Positions 52,243 through 61,039 are shown, numbered from the stretch's first letter. The stretch: 64,000 bases of DNA from UBA5364 sp050259235 (GCA_050259235.1 JBLNAG010000004.1:1-64000); one strand, 5' to 3'. Notes: generated by a model from the sequence alone, not told the origin. Translations and numbers: made by a program.

Positions 52243-54015
52243 ATGTTAGGGACAATTGTTGGTACTGAAGAGAATCAAGTTTTAATTAAGCTTAATGTTA
52301 ATTTGGATCAATTACCAAATCTAGTCAACTTTCATGTTATTATGGAGGATACTGAAAAGAAGATTGTTGGTGAAATTACTGATATCAAAGATGGTATAGC
52401 GTATACTAATCTACTGGGAGAAATCATTGATAATCGTTTTGTTTTTGGGGTTATTAGAAAACCTTCTTTTGCATCTAGTGTAAAACTTATCTCTAAAGAA
52501 AAAATGCCTTTAATTATTGGCATTGAAAATTATCGCGATGATCTTCATTTATACATAGGTGAAAGTCCAATATATGAAGGGATTAAATTAGGAGTAAATA
52601 TTAATGACTTCTTTAGTAATCATTTTGCTATTTTTGGTTCTACTGGATCTGGTAAATCAAGTAGTGTAGCAAGAATTTTTCAAAATCTATTTGAAAAAAA
52701 TCAAAGTGTTCCTTACAAGGCAAGCATTTTTATCTTTGATGCTTATGGTGAATATCATCAAGCATTTAAAGATTTAAATAAAAAAGTTCCAGAAATTAGT
52801 ATGAAAGCATATACAACTAATACGTATTTTAATGATACTGATTTATTAAAAATACCATTATGGTTATTAGGAGTTGATGATTTTGCCCTTCTTTTGGGAG
52901 CGGAAAAACCGTCACAATTACCAATTGTTGAAAAAACTTTAAAATTAGTTACTATTTTTGCAAGACAAGAAGAATTAGTTATTAAACATAAAAATGATAT
53001 TATTGCTAGAGCTGTCTTAGATATTTTATCTAGTGGTAGACCACCTGCTCAAATAAGAGACCAAGTATTTTCTGTTTTGTCTTACTATAAAACTAGTGAA
53101 TTAAATCTTGAAACTCCTGTTTTTCAACCAGGGTATACAAGACCTCTAAAACAATGTTTATTAATAGATGCTTCTGGTAAGATTAGAGAAATGGAATTAC
53201 TAACTAATTTTATTGAATCATTCTTAGTTGATAATTTAGAGTTATCATTACCTGATGGTACTTTTACATATACTTTGAAAGATGTAAAGGATGCCATGGA
53301 TTTTGCTTTAATTTCTGAAGGAGTATTAAAGAGTGAAAAAGTATATGATGATGTTAATGTCTTAAAAGTAAGATTACATAGTTTAGTTAATAGTGATTAT
53401 CATGTATATTTTGATTATCCTGAGTATATTTCAAAGGAACAATTTATCAAGCGTTTAATGACTTCAGTGGATGGTAAAAAAGCCCAAATTATAAACTTTA
53501 ATATCAATTATGTTGATGATAGATTTGCTAAAGTTATTACTAAAATATATTCTAAATTATTATTTGATTATACGAAAGACTTATCTAAGAGAGCTACTTT
53601 CCCAATTCATATAATTTTAGAAGAAGCTCACCGTTATGTTCAAAATGATAATGATATTAATTTATTGGGGTATAATATTTTTGAAAGAATAACTAAGGAA
53701 GGTAGAAAGTATGGTATTATTTTAGGCCTTATTTCGCAAAGACCTTCTGAATTATCAGAAACTGCTATATCACAATGTAGTAATTTCTTAATCTTTAAGA
53801 TGCTTCATCCTAAGGATATTGATTACATTAAGGAAATGACTCCAAACATTACCAATGAAACTATAAAAAAATTGAAGGTGTTACAACCTGGTACTTGTGT
53901 GGCATTTGGGCAAGCTTTTAAAATTCCAGTAATTATTAAGTTATCTATGCCTGATCCAGCCCCAGCAAGTAATAGTTCAGATATAAGTGCTAATTGGTTT
54001 ATCAATAGAACTTAA
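52243..54015 (+). CDS. HerA-like ATPase (DUF87, HAS-barrel), paralogue 2
   Basis: 590 aa, full-length paralogue of the ATPase at 33854. Shared blocks are FFSNHFAIFGSTGSGKSSS with Walker A (about 132), FIFDAYGEYHQAF, the IPLWLLGVDDFALLL segment, Walker B ILEEAHRYVQND, ITKEGRKYGIILGLISQRP and LQPGTCVAFGQAFKIPVI. The N-terminal 100 residues form the HAS barrel. It lies alone between yqeH and ltaS, with GAGGTGG before the ATG. No NurA, SIR2 or other nuclease partner is nearby, so its role (DNA end processing, pumping or defence) is open. Confidence 0.8.
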   Translation: MLGTIVGTEENQVLIKLNVNLDQLPNLVNFHVIMEDTEKKIVGEITDIKDGIAYTNLLGEIIDNRFVFGVIRKPSFASSVKLISKEKMPLIIGIENYRDDLHLYIGESPIYEGIKLGVNINDFFSNHFAIFGSTGSGKSSSVARIFQNLFEKNQSVPYKASIFIFDAYGEYHQAFKDLNKKVPEISMKAYTTNTYFNDTDLLKIPLWLLGVDDFALLLGAEKPSQLPIVEKTLKLVTIFARQEELVIKHKNDIIARAVLDILSSGRPPAQIRDQVFSVLSYYKTSELNLETPVFQPGYTRPLKQCLLIDASGKIREMELLTNFIESFLVDNLELSLPDGTFTYTLKDVKDAMDFALISEGVLKSEKVYDDVNVLKVRLHSLVNSDYHVYFDYPEYISKEQFIKRLMTSVDGKKAQIINFNINYVDDRFAKVITKIYSKLLFDYTKDLSKRATFPIHIILEEAHRYVQNDNDINLLGYNIFERITKEGRKYGIILGLISQRPSELSETAISQCSNFLIFKMLHPKDIDYIKEMTPNITNETIKKLKVLQPGTCVAFGQAFKIPVIIKLSMPDPAPASNSSDISANWFINRT

Positions 54016-54016
54016 C

Positions 54017-54045
54017 TTGTGTTAGAGAGCTAAAAGTGCTATAAT
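54017..54045 (+). promoter_or_regulatory. ltaS promoter
   Basis: TTGTGT (54017-54022), 17-bp spacer, TATAAT (54040-54045), starting at the stop codon of the HerA-like gene. Confidence 0.65.
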
Positions 54046-54068
54046 TATTTCTGGTTTGAGGTGATATA

Positions 54069-56084
54069 TTGAAAGAAATAATCAATAGATATATATTAAA
54101 CGCTAAAAAATATGTAGGAACAAGTATCTTGTTCTTTACATTTTTAATAACAACTTTATTTAATGGCTGGCTATTAAGGTTTTTTACAGTTAAAAATTCT
54201 TTTGACATAAAACCATTATTAGCTGATCTAGTTATTATATTAATTGTTGGAGCATTAGGATATTTTATTAAACCCAAAAATCAGTTTAAATACTATTTTG
54301 GATTTTCTATTTTATTCACGGCTATATGTGTAATAAATTCTGTTTATTATACAAATTATTTATCATTTGCATCATTTTCTTTAATTGCTACTTCACTACA
54401 ACTTGTTGATGTAGCGGATGCAGTTATAGGACAAGTGCTAGAAAAAAAGGATTTTATTTATATCTTTGCACCAATACTATTATTTGTTATTAATATGTAT
54501 TTGAGAAAAAGAAAATATTTTGACTATGTAGAAAAAGTTGAAAAGGGAAAACTAAGAGCTTTAAACACTTTGATTGTTGCTTTAGTTACTTTAGGTTTCT
54601 ATATGTCAATGGTGACTGGTGTAGATCTTAGTAGATTAGGTAAACAATGGAATAGAGAGTTTGTCGTAATGCAATTTGGTGTATATGTATATCAAATTAA
54701 TGATTTAGTTGCGAGTATAAAACCACAAATAAGTCCATTATTTGGTTATGATAAAGCTGCTAAAACATTTAGAGAATATTATGACAATAATACCACTGAA
54801 CATACTCCAAATGAATATACTGATATTTTTAAAGGTAAAAATATTATTATGATTCATGCTGAAAGTATTCAACAATTTTTATTAAATACATCATTTAATA
54901 ATATTCCAGTTACTCCTAATTTAAATAGATTAGCGAGTGAAGGATTATATTTCTCTAATTTCTATGCCCAAGAAAGTGTAGGAACTAGTAGTGATAGTGA
55001 GTTTACAATAAATACTTCACTTATGCCAGCTACTAGTGGAACTGTATTTGTAAGTTATTGGGATAGAAAATATGTCGCTACACCACAAATATTAAGTAAT
55101 ATGGGTTATTATACCTTTAGTATGCATGGTAATAAAGCCGCATTCTGGAATAGAAGTGTAGTCCATCCATTACTTGGGTATCAACATTTCTATGCTTATG
55201 ATGAAGCATATAAGTTAGATGAAATGATTGGATTAGGATTAAGTGATAAATCATTCTTTAGACAAAGTGTACCAATTATAAAAGAAATAAGTGAAACAAA
55301 ACAAAATTTCTTTGCAACATTAATAATGTTATCAAATCATACACCATTTACTGATGTTGAAAAAACAAGTGATTATGAAGTGGATTATAAGTATGAACAA
55401 GTTAATCCAATAACTGGAGCAAAAGAAATAGTTAGTGCACCATATCTAGAAGGTACTAAACTTGGTAGTTATATTAAATCAGTTCATTATGCTGATGATG
55501 CAATTGGACAATTTATGAATGATTTAGATGCTGCTGGTATTTTAGATAATACTGTTGTTATCATTTATGGTGATCATGATGCTAAGTTAAGAAAATCAGA
55601 ATTTGTTAAATATTATAATTATGATCCATATACGGATACTATTTTAGATAAGGATGATGAAAAATATAAACCAGTTGATTTTTATTCTTATGAGTTAAAT
55701 CGTAAAGTACCATTTATTATCTGGTCAAAAAATAAAAAATTTGCTACAGAAGTAACTAAAGTAATGGGAATGTATGATGTGGCTCCAACTATAGGAAACA
55801 TGTTTGGATTCTCTAATCCTTATGCATTAGGACATGATATATTTAGTATTAATGAAAATGTAGTAGTGTTTCCTGATGGGAATTGGTTGACAAATAAAAT
55901 GTATTATAACAACCAAAAAGAAGAAGGATTATTACTTCAAGCAGATGAACCAGTAAGTGTTGATTACATTGAAAAATATACGAAATATGCTGAAGAAGTA
56001 ATTGATGTATCAGATGCTATCATTGTTCACGATTTGATTAGAAAAAAAGAAGAATCTGAAAAGATGTTAAAAGAATATAAATAA
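54069..56084 (+). CDS. ltaS: LtaS-family sulfatase, lipoteichoic acid synthase-like
   Basis: 671 aa. Five membrane helices in the first 170 residues are followed by an extracellular sulfatase domain (about 255-600). Landmarks are IIMIHAESIQQFLLN (metal Glu), the Thr nucleophile in VGTSSDSEF (about 305), SMHGNKAAFWNR, LSNHTPF and YGDHDAKL. LtaS polymerises glycerol phosphate from phosphatidylglycerol. Some paralogues are primases or modify other polymers, so the substrate is inferred. The start is TTG 54069, set by GAGGTGAT. Confidence 0.9.
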   Translation: MKEIINRYILNAKKYVGTSILFFTFLITTLFNGWLLRFFTVKNSFDIKPLLADLVIILIVGALGYFIKPKNQFKYYFGFSILFTAICVINSVYYTNYLSFASFSLIATSLQLVDVADAVIGQVLEKKDFIYIFAPILLFVINMYLRKRKYFDYVEKVEKGKLRALNTLIVALVTLGFYMSMVTGVDLSRLGKQWNREFVVMQFGVYVYQINDLVASIKPQISPLFGYDKAAKTFREYYDNNTTEHTPNEYTDIFKGKNIIMIHAESIQQFLLNTSFNNIPVTPNLNRLASEGLYFSNFYAQESVGTSSDSEFTINTSLMPATSGTVFVSYWDRKYVATPQILSNMGYYTFSMHGNKAAFWNRSVVHPLLGYQHFYAYDEAYKLDEMIGLGLSDKSFFRQSVPIIKEISETKQNFFATLIMLSNHTPFTDVEKTSDYEVDYKYEQVNPITGAKEIVSAPYLEGTKLGSYIKSVHYADDAIGQFMNDLDAAGILDNTVVIIYGDHDAKLRKSEFVKYYNYDPYTDTILDKDDEKYKPVDFYSYELNRKVPFIIWSKNKKFATEVTKVMGMYDVAPTIGNMFGFSNPYALGHDIFSINENVVVFPDGNWLTNKMYYNNQKEEGLLLQADEPVSVDYIEKYTKYAEEVIDVSDAIIVHDLIRKKEESEKMLKEYK

Positions 56085-56090
56085 TATATA

Positions 56091-56120
56091 AAAACTTCTA
56101 TTTGATATAGAAGTTTTTTT
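56091..56120. terminator. Bidirectional terminator ltaS / TasA-like gene
   Basis: AAAACTTCTAT-TTGAT-ATAGAAGTTTT with T-run, between convergent genes. Confidence 0.85.
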
Positions 56121-56121
56121 A

Positions 56122-56616
56122 TTAAGTAGCTTGAATATAATCAATTGTTACATCAAAATTAACATCTTGGGGTTTGGCAGTTACTGAATTAGCATTCCAC
56201 GTTACAACGATAGAGCCTGCTGTTGTACCCCCAACAGCTAATGTTGTTCCTTCAATATTGGCTAAATTATTAATAGTGATAGTAAAGTCTTGAGTGCTGT
56301 TTTCATTAATAACTAAATGATCTACTGTTGCAGCTAAACTACCAGTATTTTTAATAGTAAAATTAATAGTTACTGTATCACCTGGATAACTAAGATCAGA
56401 ACTAATTGCTAATGAAGTATTATCTTGACTTAAAGTGGCTGTTGCTCTTGTTGGATCTGATATTGAAAAGTCAGAAAACTCTATTTTAAAATCCCCAGCC
56501 CCAGTAGCAGTACCAGTTATATTTAAATTAGCGGCTAACAAGGCATATACTCCAGTTAAAACAAAAGTAAAAATAATTAAACCAATTACAAAAAATCTAA
56601 CTCTTTTATTACGCAT
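56122..56616 (-). CDS. TasA/camelysin-like exported surface protein
   Basis: 164 aa. A basic N-terminus (MRNKRVRF) and a hydrophobic signal segment (FVIGLIIFTFVLTGVYALLA) are followed by NLNITGTATG and an all-beta domain with Ser/Thr-rich strands (TVTINFTIKNTGSLAATVDH). The segment after the signal is typical of substrates of SipW-type signal peptidases, and a SipW-like gene lies 1 kb away. It may form a surface or matrix fibre. It is divergent from the frameshifted partner at 56757, and AAGGAGT precedes the start. Confidence 0.7.
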   Translation of the reverse strand: MRNKRVRFFVIGLIIFTFVLTGVYALLAANLNITGTATGAGDFKIEFSDFSISDPTRATATLSQDNTSLAISSDLSYPGDTVTINFTIKNTGSLAATVDHLVINENSTQDFTITINNLANIEGTTLAVGGTTAGSIVVTWNANSVTAKPQDVNFDVTIDYIQAT

Positions 56617-56756
56617 ATTTTCAACTCCTTACGTTACATTTATATTATGTCTATAAATTAGAGATAAAATTCATGTATTTGTAAAAATGTATAGTCATAT
56701 ATAGATGGGATATAATAAAAAGGAATAATAAATATCAATAGTTTAGGGGTAAAAAT

Positions 56757-57571
56757 ATGAGAAGAAGATATAAAAAAAAAAAATATTATTAAAATTTTCT
56801 CTTTTCTTTATCCTTTTTTCAACTATTATTGGAGTTAGTTATTCTTTACTACAACAAAGTCTTAATATTAGTGGAAATGTAAAAGGTAACTATATTAGTG
56901 AAAATTATACAATTACGCCAGATAGTAATCCTAGTTTGGAAATCACTAGTTTTTCTACTAACAGATGGAAGGAATCTGGTTTAGAACAAACACAATATCG
57001 TTTTATTGTCACAAATAAAGGTAATAAAAGGATAACTAATTTTAGAATGGTAATTGATTTTAATAATAATATAAATAGTGTTACTATTTTAAATTATGAT
57101 TATACATTATCTTCTAATATATTAACCATAATTAATAATAATTATGTATTACAACCAGGTGGGCAACAAGAAGTTACTTTTACTGTTGCTACAAGTTTTC
57201 AAAATCTAAGAATAAGAACAATAAGATTTGTTGTAAATGAAATTCCTACAGAAACAGATCCAACTCAATTCACCGTTCTTTTTACTAAAACTAGTGAATC
57301 AGGAACATATAATTATCAATATACAGGAACAGTTACAAACAAGACAGGAAATAGAGTTGATTATTGGCAATTAGATATTATTCTTCCCGTAGGTACTACT
57401 TTTGTAGATGGTTCAAATGCAACGTTTCAAGCGAGTGGCAATACTCTTTTAGTTATATGTTTAGGTGCTAATTGTAGAGTAACTAACAATAAGAGTACTT
57501 CATTTACTTTACAATTAAAAACTGACATTATTAATTTCATTCCAAGTAATATAAAGGTGACCGTGAGGTAG
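56757..57571 (+). CDS. SipW-linked surface protein, frameshifted at a 12-A run
   Basis: AGGGGT followed by ATG at 56757 gives MRRRYKKKKYY and an immediate stop (56790-56792). A run of exactly 12 A (56772-56783) lies inside. One extra A (or two fewer) joins the start to a long open frame that continues KILLKFSLFFILFSTIIGVS, then LLQQSLNISGNVKG, and runs to 57571. The restored product is about 271 aa with a signal segment like its divergent neighbour and two beta-sandwich-like domains (conserved RFIVTNKGNKRITNF, then NYQYTGTVTNKTGNRVDYW). An in-frame TTG at 56936 has no ribosome site. Phase variation, transcriptional slippage or a sequencing error would each explain it. Confidence 0.7.
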
Positions 57572-57574
57572 TAT

Positions 57575-58741
57575 ATGAAAAAATTTATTTTTATATTAAT
57601 GTTAATAATAATATTTATGTATATATTTTCCTATAAAATATTTTTTATATTTGGTGATGAAGCAATAAAATATATTATTAATCCTGTTATATGGATAGTT
57701 TTAGCTTTAATTAGTTTTTTATTATATAAAAAGAATAATACCATTGCTAAATATCAGAAAGATATAATTTATATAATTATAGGAAGTTCACTATTATATA
57801 TAATTATCTTTTTCACTTTAGGTTTATTTATTGGATATACAAAGAATCCATATTCATTTACTATAAGTGGTATTATTATTAATTTATTTAGTATTTTATT
57901 AGTTGTGTTAATTAAAGAATATATTAGATATCTCTTATTAATGGAATCAAAAAAATATGGTATTTTATATTTAATTGTAATATTTTTTATATTTGTATTA
58001 TCAGATATAAATATTATTTCATTAGTTAAGTCCTTAGCCAATTTTTCTAATAGTTTTGATGTTATAGGTGAATTAATAGTTCCGGTTTTATCTATTAATA
58101 TTTGGATGACTTATCTTTGTTATAGAAGTAACTTTGTTCCCGCAGCAATATATAGAAGTATTGTTCTATTACCAACTTTAATTATTCCTATTTTGCCAAA
58201 ATATGAATGGATAATTCCAACTTTATTTGATATTTTATTTCCCTTATTTACTTACTTAATAATTGAATATACCATTAATAAACAAAATAAAATGGTTCCG
58301 CATGAAGTGATAGAGCAATCTAATCCTCGTAATTGGATTGTGACCTTTATAGTAACTATTCTAATTATAATGTTTGGATTAGGTACTTTTGATATAAAAC
58401 CTTCAGTAATAATTACTGCTAGTATGAAGCCTGATATTAATCCTGGAGATGTAGTCATTATTGAAAAAATTGATATTAAGAGTATAAAAGCTGGGGATAT
58501 TATTCAATATAAAATGAGTGATTATAGTATTGTACATAGGGTTGTAAATATACTTAATGATGGTAATAATATTTATTTAATAACTAAAGGTGATAATAAC
58601 AAGTCAGCAGATAGAAATCCTGTTAAGGAAGATCAAATAATGGGACGGGTTAAATATCATATACCATTACTAGGTTATCCATCATATCTACTACAAAAAC
58701 TTATTAATAAAAAGGATGTGGAAGTGGAAACGGGAAAATAG
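57575..58741 (+). CDS. sipW: SipW-type (ER-type) signal peptidase I with multi-pass N-terminus
   Basis: 388 aa. Six or so membrane helices (1-235) precede the peptidase domain. The nucleophile Ser is in ITASMKPDINPGDVV (about 282). The second catalytic residue is His in SIVHRVVNI (about 319), in place of the bacterial Lys, and GDNNKSADRNPV holds the conserved Asp region (about 339). This Ser-His arrangement is the archaeal/ER type that processes TasA-like proteins in Bacillus. It starts 3 bp after the surface-protein gene, so the two are coupled, and GAGGTAG precedes the ATG. Confidence 0.88.
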   Translation: MKKFIFILMLIIIFMYIFSYKIFFIFGDEAIKYIINPVIWIVLALISFLLYKKNNTIAKYQKDIIYIIIGSSLLYIIIFFTLGLFIGYTKNPYSFTISGIIINLFSILLVVLIKEYIRYLLLMESKKYGILYLIVIFFIFVLSDINIISLVKSLANFSNSFDVIGELIVPVLSINIWMTYLCYRSNFVPAAIYRSIVLLPTLIIPILPKYEWIIPTLFDILFPLFTYLIIEYTINKQNKMVPHEVIEQSNPRNWIVTFIVTILIIMFGLGTFDIKPSVIITASMKPDINPGDVVIIEKIDIKSIKAGDIIQYKMSDYSIVHRVVNILNDGNNIYLITKGDNNKSADRNPVKEDQIMGRVKYHIPLLGYPSYLLQKLINKKDVEVETGK

Positions 58742-58750
58742 GTGATTAAT

Positions 58751-59824
58751 ATGACTATCAATAAAAAAGATAAAATTATTATTGGTATTACTATAGTTAT
58801 TATTACTGTTTTATCAGTTATATTAATATTTAATGTTATCCATGTATTAAAGTATAGGGGAGGGAATCCCAAAGATATTATATATACTACTAATATTAAA
58901 GATAGTAATAATTTTCAAGTTTTTTTGAAACCAAATTCATTCATTAACAACATAGAATCAAATAATGATTTATCTTATATTACTTCATTAATAGAATATA
59001 TAAGTACTAGTTTTAAATATGAATATCAAGGTAGTGAAAAGGTTAGGACAGACTATGATTATTATGTAAAAGCAAATATTATAAGTGAATATAGTGAAGA
59101 GACTAAGAGAGTAACTCTCTATCCTATATGGAATAAAGAATTTATTCTTATTGATCATAAAAAAGGATATTCTAATGATTCAAAATTTACTATTTTTGAA
59201 GATATGAAAATAGGTTTAGATTACTATAATAATTTAGTGAATCAATTTAGAACTACTTTAAATGTTCCCATTGATTCAACTTTAGAAATAAAATTTATTA
59301 TTAATACTACATCAAGATTAAAAGATGATTTTGAAATAAAAAAGGAACACTATATGCTTATGAGTATTCCTTTGGATGTAAAGGCTTTTGATATAACAAC
59401 ATCGAAAAACTTTGTAGAGGAAGAAGTTACTTATAGTAAGGCACAACCAAAAACTGAAATTAGTTATTTAATAGCTATAATATATATAGTAATAATTATT
59501 ATTGTTTGTTATATTGGAATATACATAATTAACTATATTTTAGATAGAAAAAAGAGTAAGTATATTCTTGAAAGAAATAAGATATTAAAAGATTATGAAA
59601 ATAGAATTGTAACAGTTACTAATTTAATAAATTATTCTGAATTTGAAATATTTGATGTTTCTGAATTTGAAGAATTAATAGATTTTGCTAATGAAGCTTA
59701 TGAACCAATTATCTATTGGGAAAGAAAAGATAGAAGAAGTAGGGAAGCATGGTTTGTAATTATTAGGGATAAGATTTTATATCGTTATGTAATATATAGA
59801 AATGATAAAAAGCCAAATAAGTAA
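58751..59824 (+). CDS. DUF5305-like bitopic membrane protein
   Basis: 357 aa. An N-terminal transmembrane helix (IIIGITIVIITVLSVILIF), a roughly 200-residue extracytoplasmic domain (NFQVFLKPNSFINN, YDYYVKANIISEYSEET), a second helix (about 242-268; LIAIIYIVIIIIVCYIGIY) and a cytoplasmic tail of about 90 residues. This architecture and the YDY-x-V-x-A segment match DUF5305, often next to SipW-type signal peptidases. The ATG at 58751 follows TAGGTGATT. It is probably an accessory of the surface-protein export module. Confidence 0.75.
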   Translation: MTINKKDKIIIGITIVIITVLSVILIFNVIHVLKYRGGNPKDIIYTTNIKDSNNFQVFLKPNSFINNIESNNDLSYITSLIEYISTSFKYEYQGSEKVRTDYDYYVKANIISEYSEETKRVTLYPIWNKEFILIDHKKGYSNDSKFTIFEDMKIGLDYYNNLVNQFRTTLNVPIDSTLEIKFIINTTSRLKDDFEIKKEHYMLMSIPLDVKAFDITTSKNFVEEEVTYSKAQPKTEISYLIAIIYIVIIIIVCYIGIYIINYILDRKKSKYILERNKILKDYENRIVTVTNLINYSEFEIFDVSEFEELIDFANEAYEPIIYWERKDRRSREAWFVIIRDKILYRYVIYRNDKKPNK

Positions 59825-59834
59825 GGCTTTTTTA
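59807..59834 (+). terminator. Terminator of the SipW operon
   Basis: AAAAAGCC-N10-GGCTTTTT with T-run, overlapping the stop codon. Confidence 0.75.
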
Positions 59835-59844
59835 TTATTTAGAA

Positions 59845-59894
59845 TTGACTTATATAATAAAATATTATAAAATACTTATATGTCAGTGACATAT
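59845..59894 (+). promoter_or_regulatory. tRNA-Cys promoter and palindrome
   Basis: TTGACT (59845-59850), 17-bp spacer, TAAAAT (59868-59873). At the expected transcription start is a perfect 17-nt palindrome, ATATGTCA-G-TGACATAT (59878-59894), which may be an operator or a leader hairpin. Confidence 0.6.
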
Positions 59895-59904
59895 AATATA
59901 CTAT

Positions 59905-59978
59905 GGGGCCATAGCCAAGCGGTAAGGCAAGGGACTGCAACTCCCTGAGCGTTGGTTCAAATCCGACTGGCCCCTCCA
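59905..59978 (+). tRNA. tRNA-Cys (GCA)
   Basis: A cloverleaf can be drawn. The acceptor stem GGGGCCA pairs with TGGCCCC, the anticodon stem AGGGA/TCCCT encloses CTGCAAC with anticodon GCA (59937-59939), and the T-loop GTTCAAATCC is standard. The discriminator base is U, as expected for Cys, and CCA is encoded (59976-59978). It stands alone, followed by a terminator. Confidence 0.97.
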
Positions 59979-59990
59979 ATATGAAAATCA

Positions 59991-60017
59991 ACTTACGAAT
60001 AATTCGTAAGTTTTTTT
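59991..60017 (+). terminator. tRNA-Cys terminator
   Basis: ACTTACGAA-TAA-TTCGTAAGT followed by a T-run. Confidence 0.9.
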
Positions 60018-60041
60018 ATTAAATTGTTTTTATAATGATGA

Positions 60042-60093
60042 AAGTTATAAAAATATTAGTGTTATAATATAAATGAATGATAAGTAGTGATTT
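60042..60093 (+). repeat. 52-bp direct repeat with promoter, copy 1
   Basis: Perfectly identical to 60513-60564. It carries an extended -10, TGTTATAAT (hexamer 60063-60068), so each copy probably starts transcription of the gene behind it. Confidence 0.95.
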
Positions 60094-60109
60094 GAAAGTA
60101 GGGTATATT

Positions 60110-60514
60110 ATGAAAAAAATATTTATATTAATGTGTACTTTTGTTATTGTTATATCTTTAACAGCTTGTAAAAGTGAAGATAAATTAGAAAGTAATTACG
60201 ATAGTATTAGAGAGAAAATAGAAAGAAATATGGAAAAAATTCTGAGTGAATCTGATGGATTCAGTTCTATTCCTTCCACATATATTGAAAATGAATATTA
60301 TTCAAATATAGTTAAACTTGGAGATGAAGCAGTCCCAGTTTTAATAGATCTTTATAAAGAAGTTTACCATGCTAGTTTAATGGGATACATATCTGCGCTT
60401 GCAGTTCAAGATATTACTGACTGTGATTTAAAGGAAAAATATAATTTAAGTTGGTCCAATGCAAGTGAATTTTTTAAATTGTGGGAAGATCATAATTGTT
60501 CGTTTAATAACTAA
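60110..60514 (+). CDS. Small lipoprotein, unknown
   Basis: 134 aa. Signal peptide (IFILMCTFVIVISLTAC) with a lipobox LTAC. The mature domain is helical, with KLGDEAVPVLIDLYKEVYHA and MGYISALAVQDITDCDL, resembling HEAT-like helical pairs, and a Cys near the end. No family recognised. The start is ATG 60110 after GAAAGTAGGG; an upstream ATG at 60077 lies inside the repeated promoter segment. The second copy of the repeat begins within its stop codon. Confidence 0.6.
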   Translation: MKKIFILMCTFVIVISLTACKSEDKLESNYDSIREKIERNMEKILSESDGFSSIPSTYIENEYYSNIVKLGDEAVPVLIDLYKEVYHASLMGYISALAVQDITDCDLKEKYNLSWSNASEFFKLWEDHNCSFNN

Positions 60515-60564
60515 GTTATAAAAATATTAGTGTTATAATATAAATGAATGATAAGTAGTGATTT
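60513..60564 (+). repeat. 52-bp direct repeat with promoter, copy 2
   Basis: Identical to 60042-60093 over 52 bp. It starts inside the TAA of the lipoprotein gene and ends 13 bp before the next ATG, so it forms the promoter and leader of that gene. Confidence 0.95.
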
Positions 60565-60577
60565 ATAGGAGGAGAAT

Positions 60578-61039
60578 ATGAATAAGGCACAACAATTATT
60601 GCGTGATGCTAATATAAGACCAACTGCTGAAATTATTGCAGATGGTCTAGGTAGAGCGAATAATACGTATATAAAATTCGTTGATGGACTAAAGAAAGAT
60701 GATATTTTGCTTATGGATTGGCGATACTACAAAGATGGAAAAGCGTGGCTTTCAAAGGGTGAATATAAATGGACAACAGCACGAGGAACAAACAAAGTAA
60801 AACCTATATTTTGGCTGTCTATATGGGATGGTTTCTTTAAAATATCGTTTTTCTTTTCTACTGGTGTAAGAGATGAATTGCTAACTTTACCGATTAGTCA
60901 AGAAGCAAAGAAGATAATAAAGAACGCAGTCCCAATGGGTAAAACAATGAGATTTATACCAATTGTTTTTGATGTTAATGCTGATAAACAACTTGAAGAT
61001 TTATTTGTATTGGCACAATTTCGAAAAGAGAATTTGTAA
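60578..61039 (+). CDS. DUF3788-like protein
   Basis: 153 aa soluble protein. MDWRYYKDGKAWLSKGEYKW and WLSIWDGFFKISFFFSTGVR, then MRFIPIVFDVN, match the layout of DUF3788 proteins, small single-domain proteins of unknown function in gut Firmicutes. AGGAGGAG precedes the ATG. It is expressed from the second copy of the repeated promoter. The codon use has more cytosine-ending codons than its neighbours, which is compatible with transfer. Confidence 0.6.
   Translation: MNKAQQLLRDANIRPTAEIIADGLGRANNTYIKFVDGLKKDDILLMDWRYYKDGKAWLSKGEYKWTTARGTNKVKPIFWLSIWDGFFKISFFFSTGVRDELLTLPISQEAKKIIKNAVPMGKTMRFIPIVFDVNADKQLEDLFVLAQFRKENL

Noticed and set aside
33854..54015. HerA-based defence island
   Set aside because: No nuclease, SIR2, methylase or other defence gene lies beside either HerA-like gene, and the neighbours are ordinary housekeeping genes; kept only as a paralogue-pair observation.
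56936..57571. TTG at 56936 as the true start of the SipW-linked surface protein
   Set aside because: It has no ribosome site and would lack the signal segment, which is encoded upstream in the same frame after the poly(A) run.
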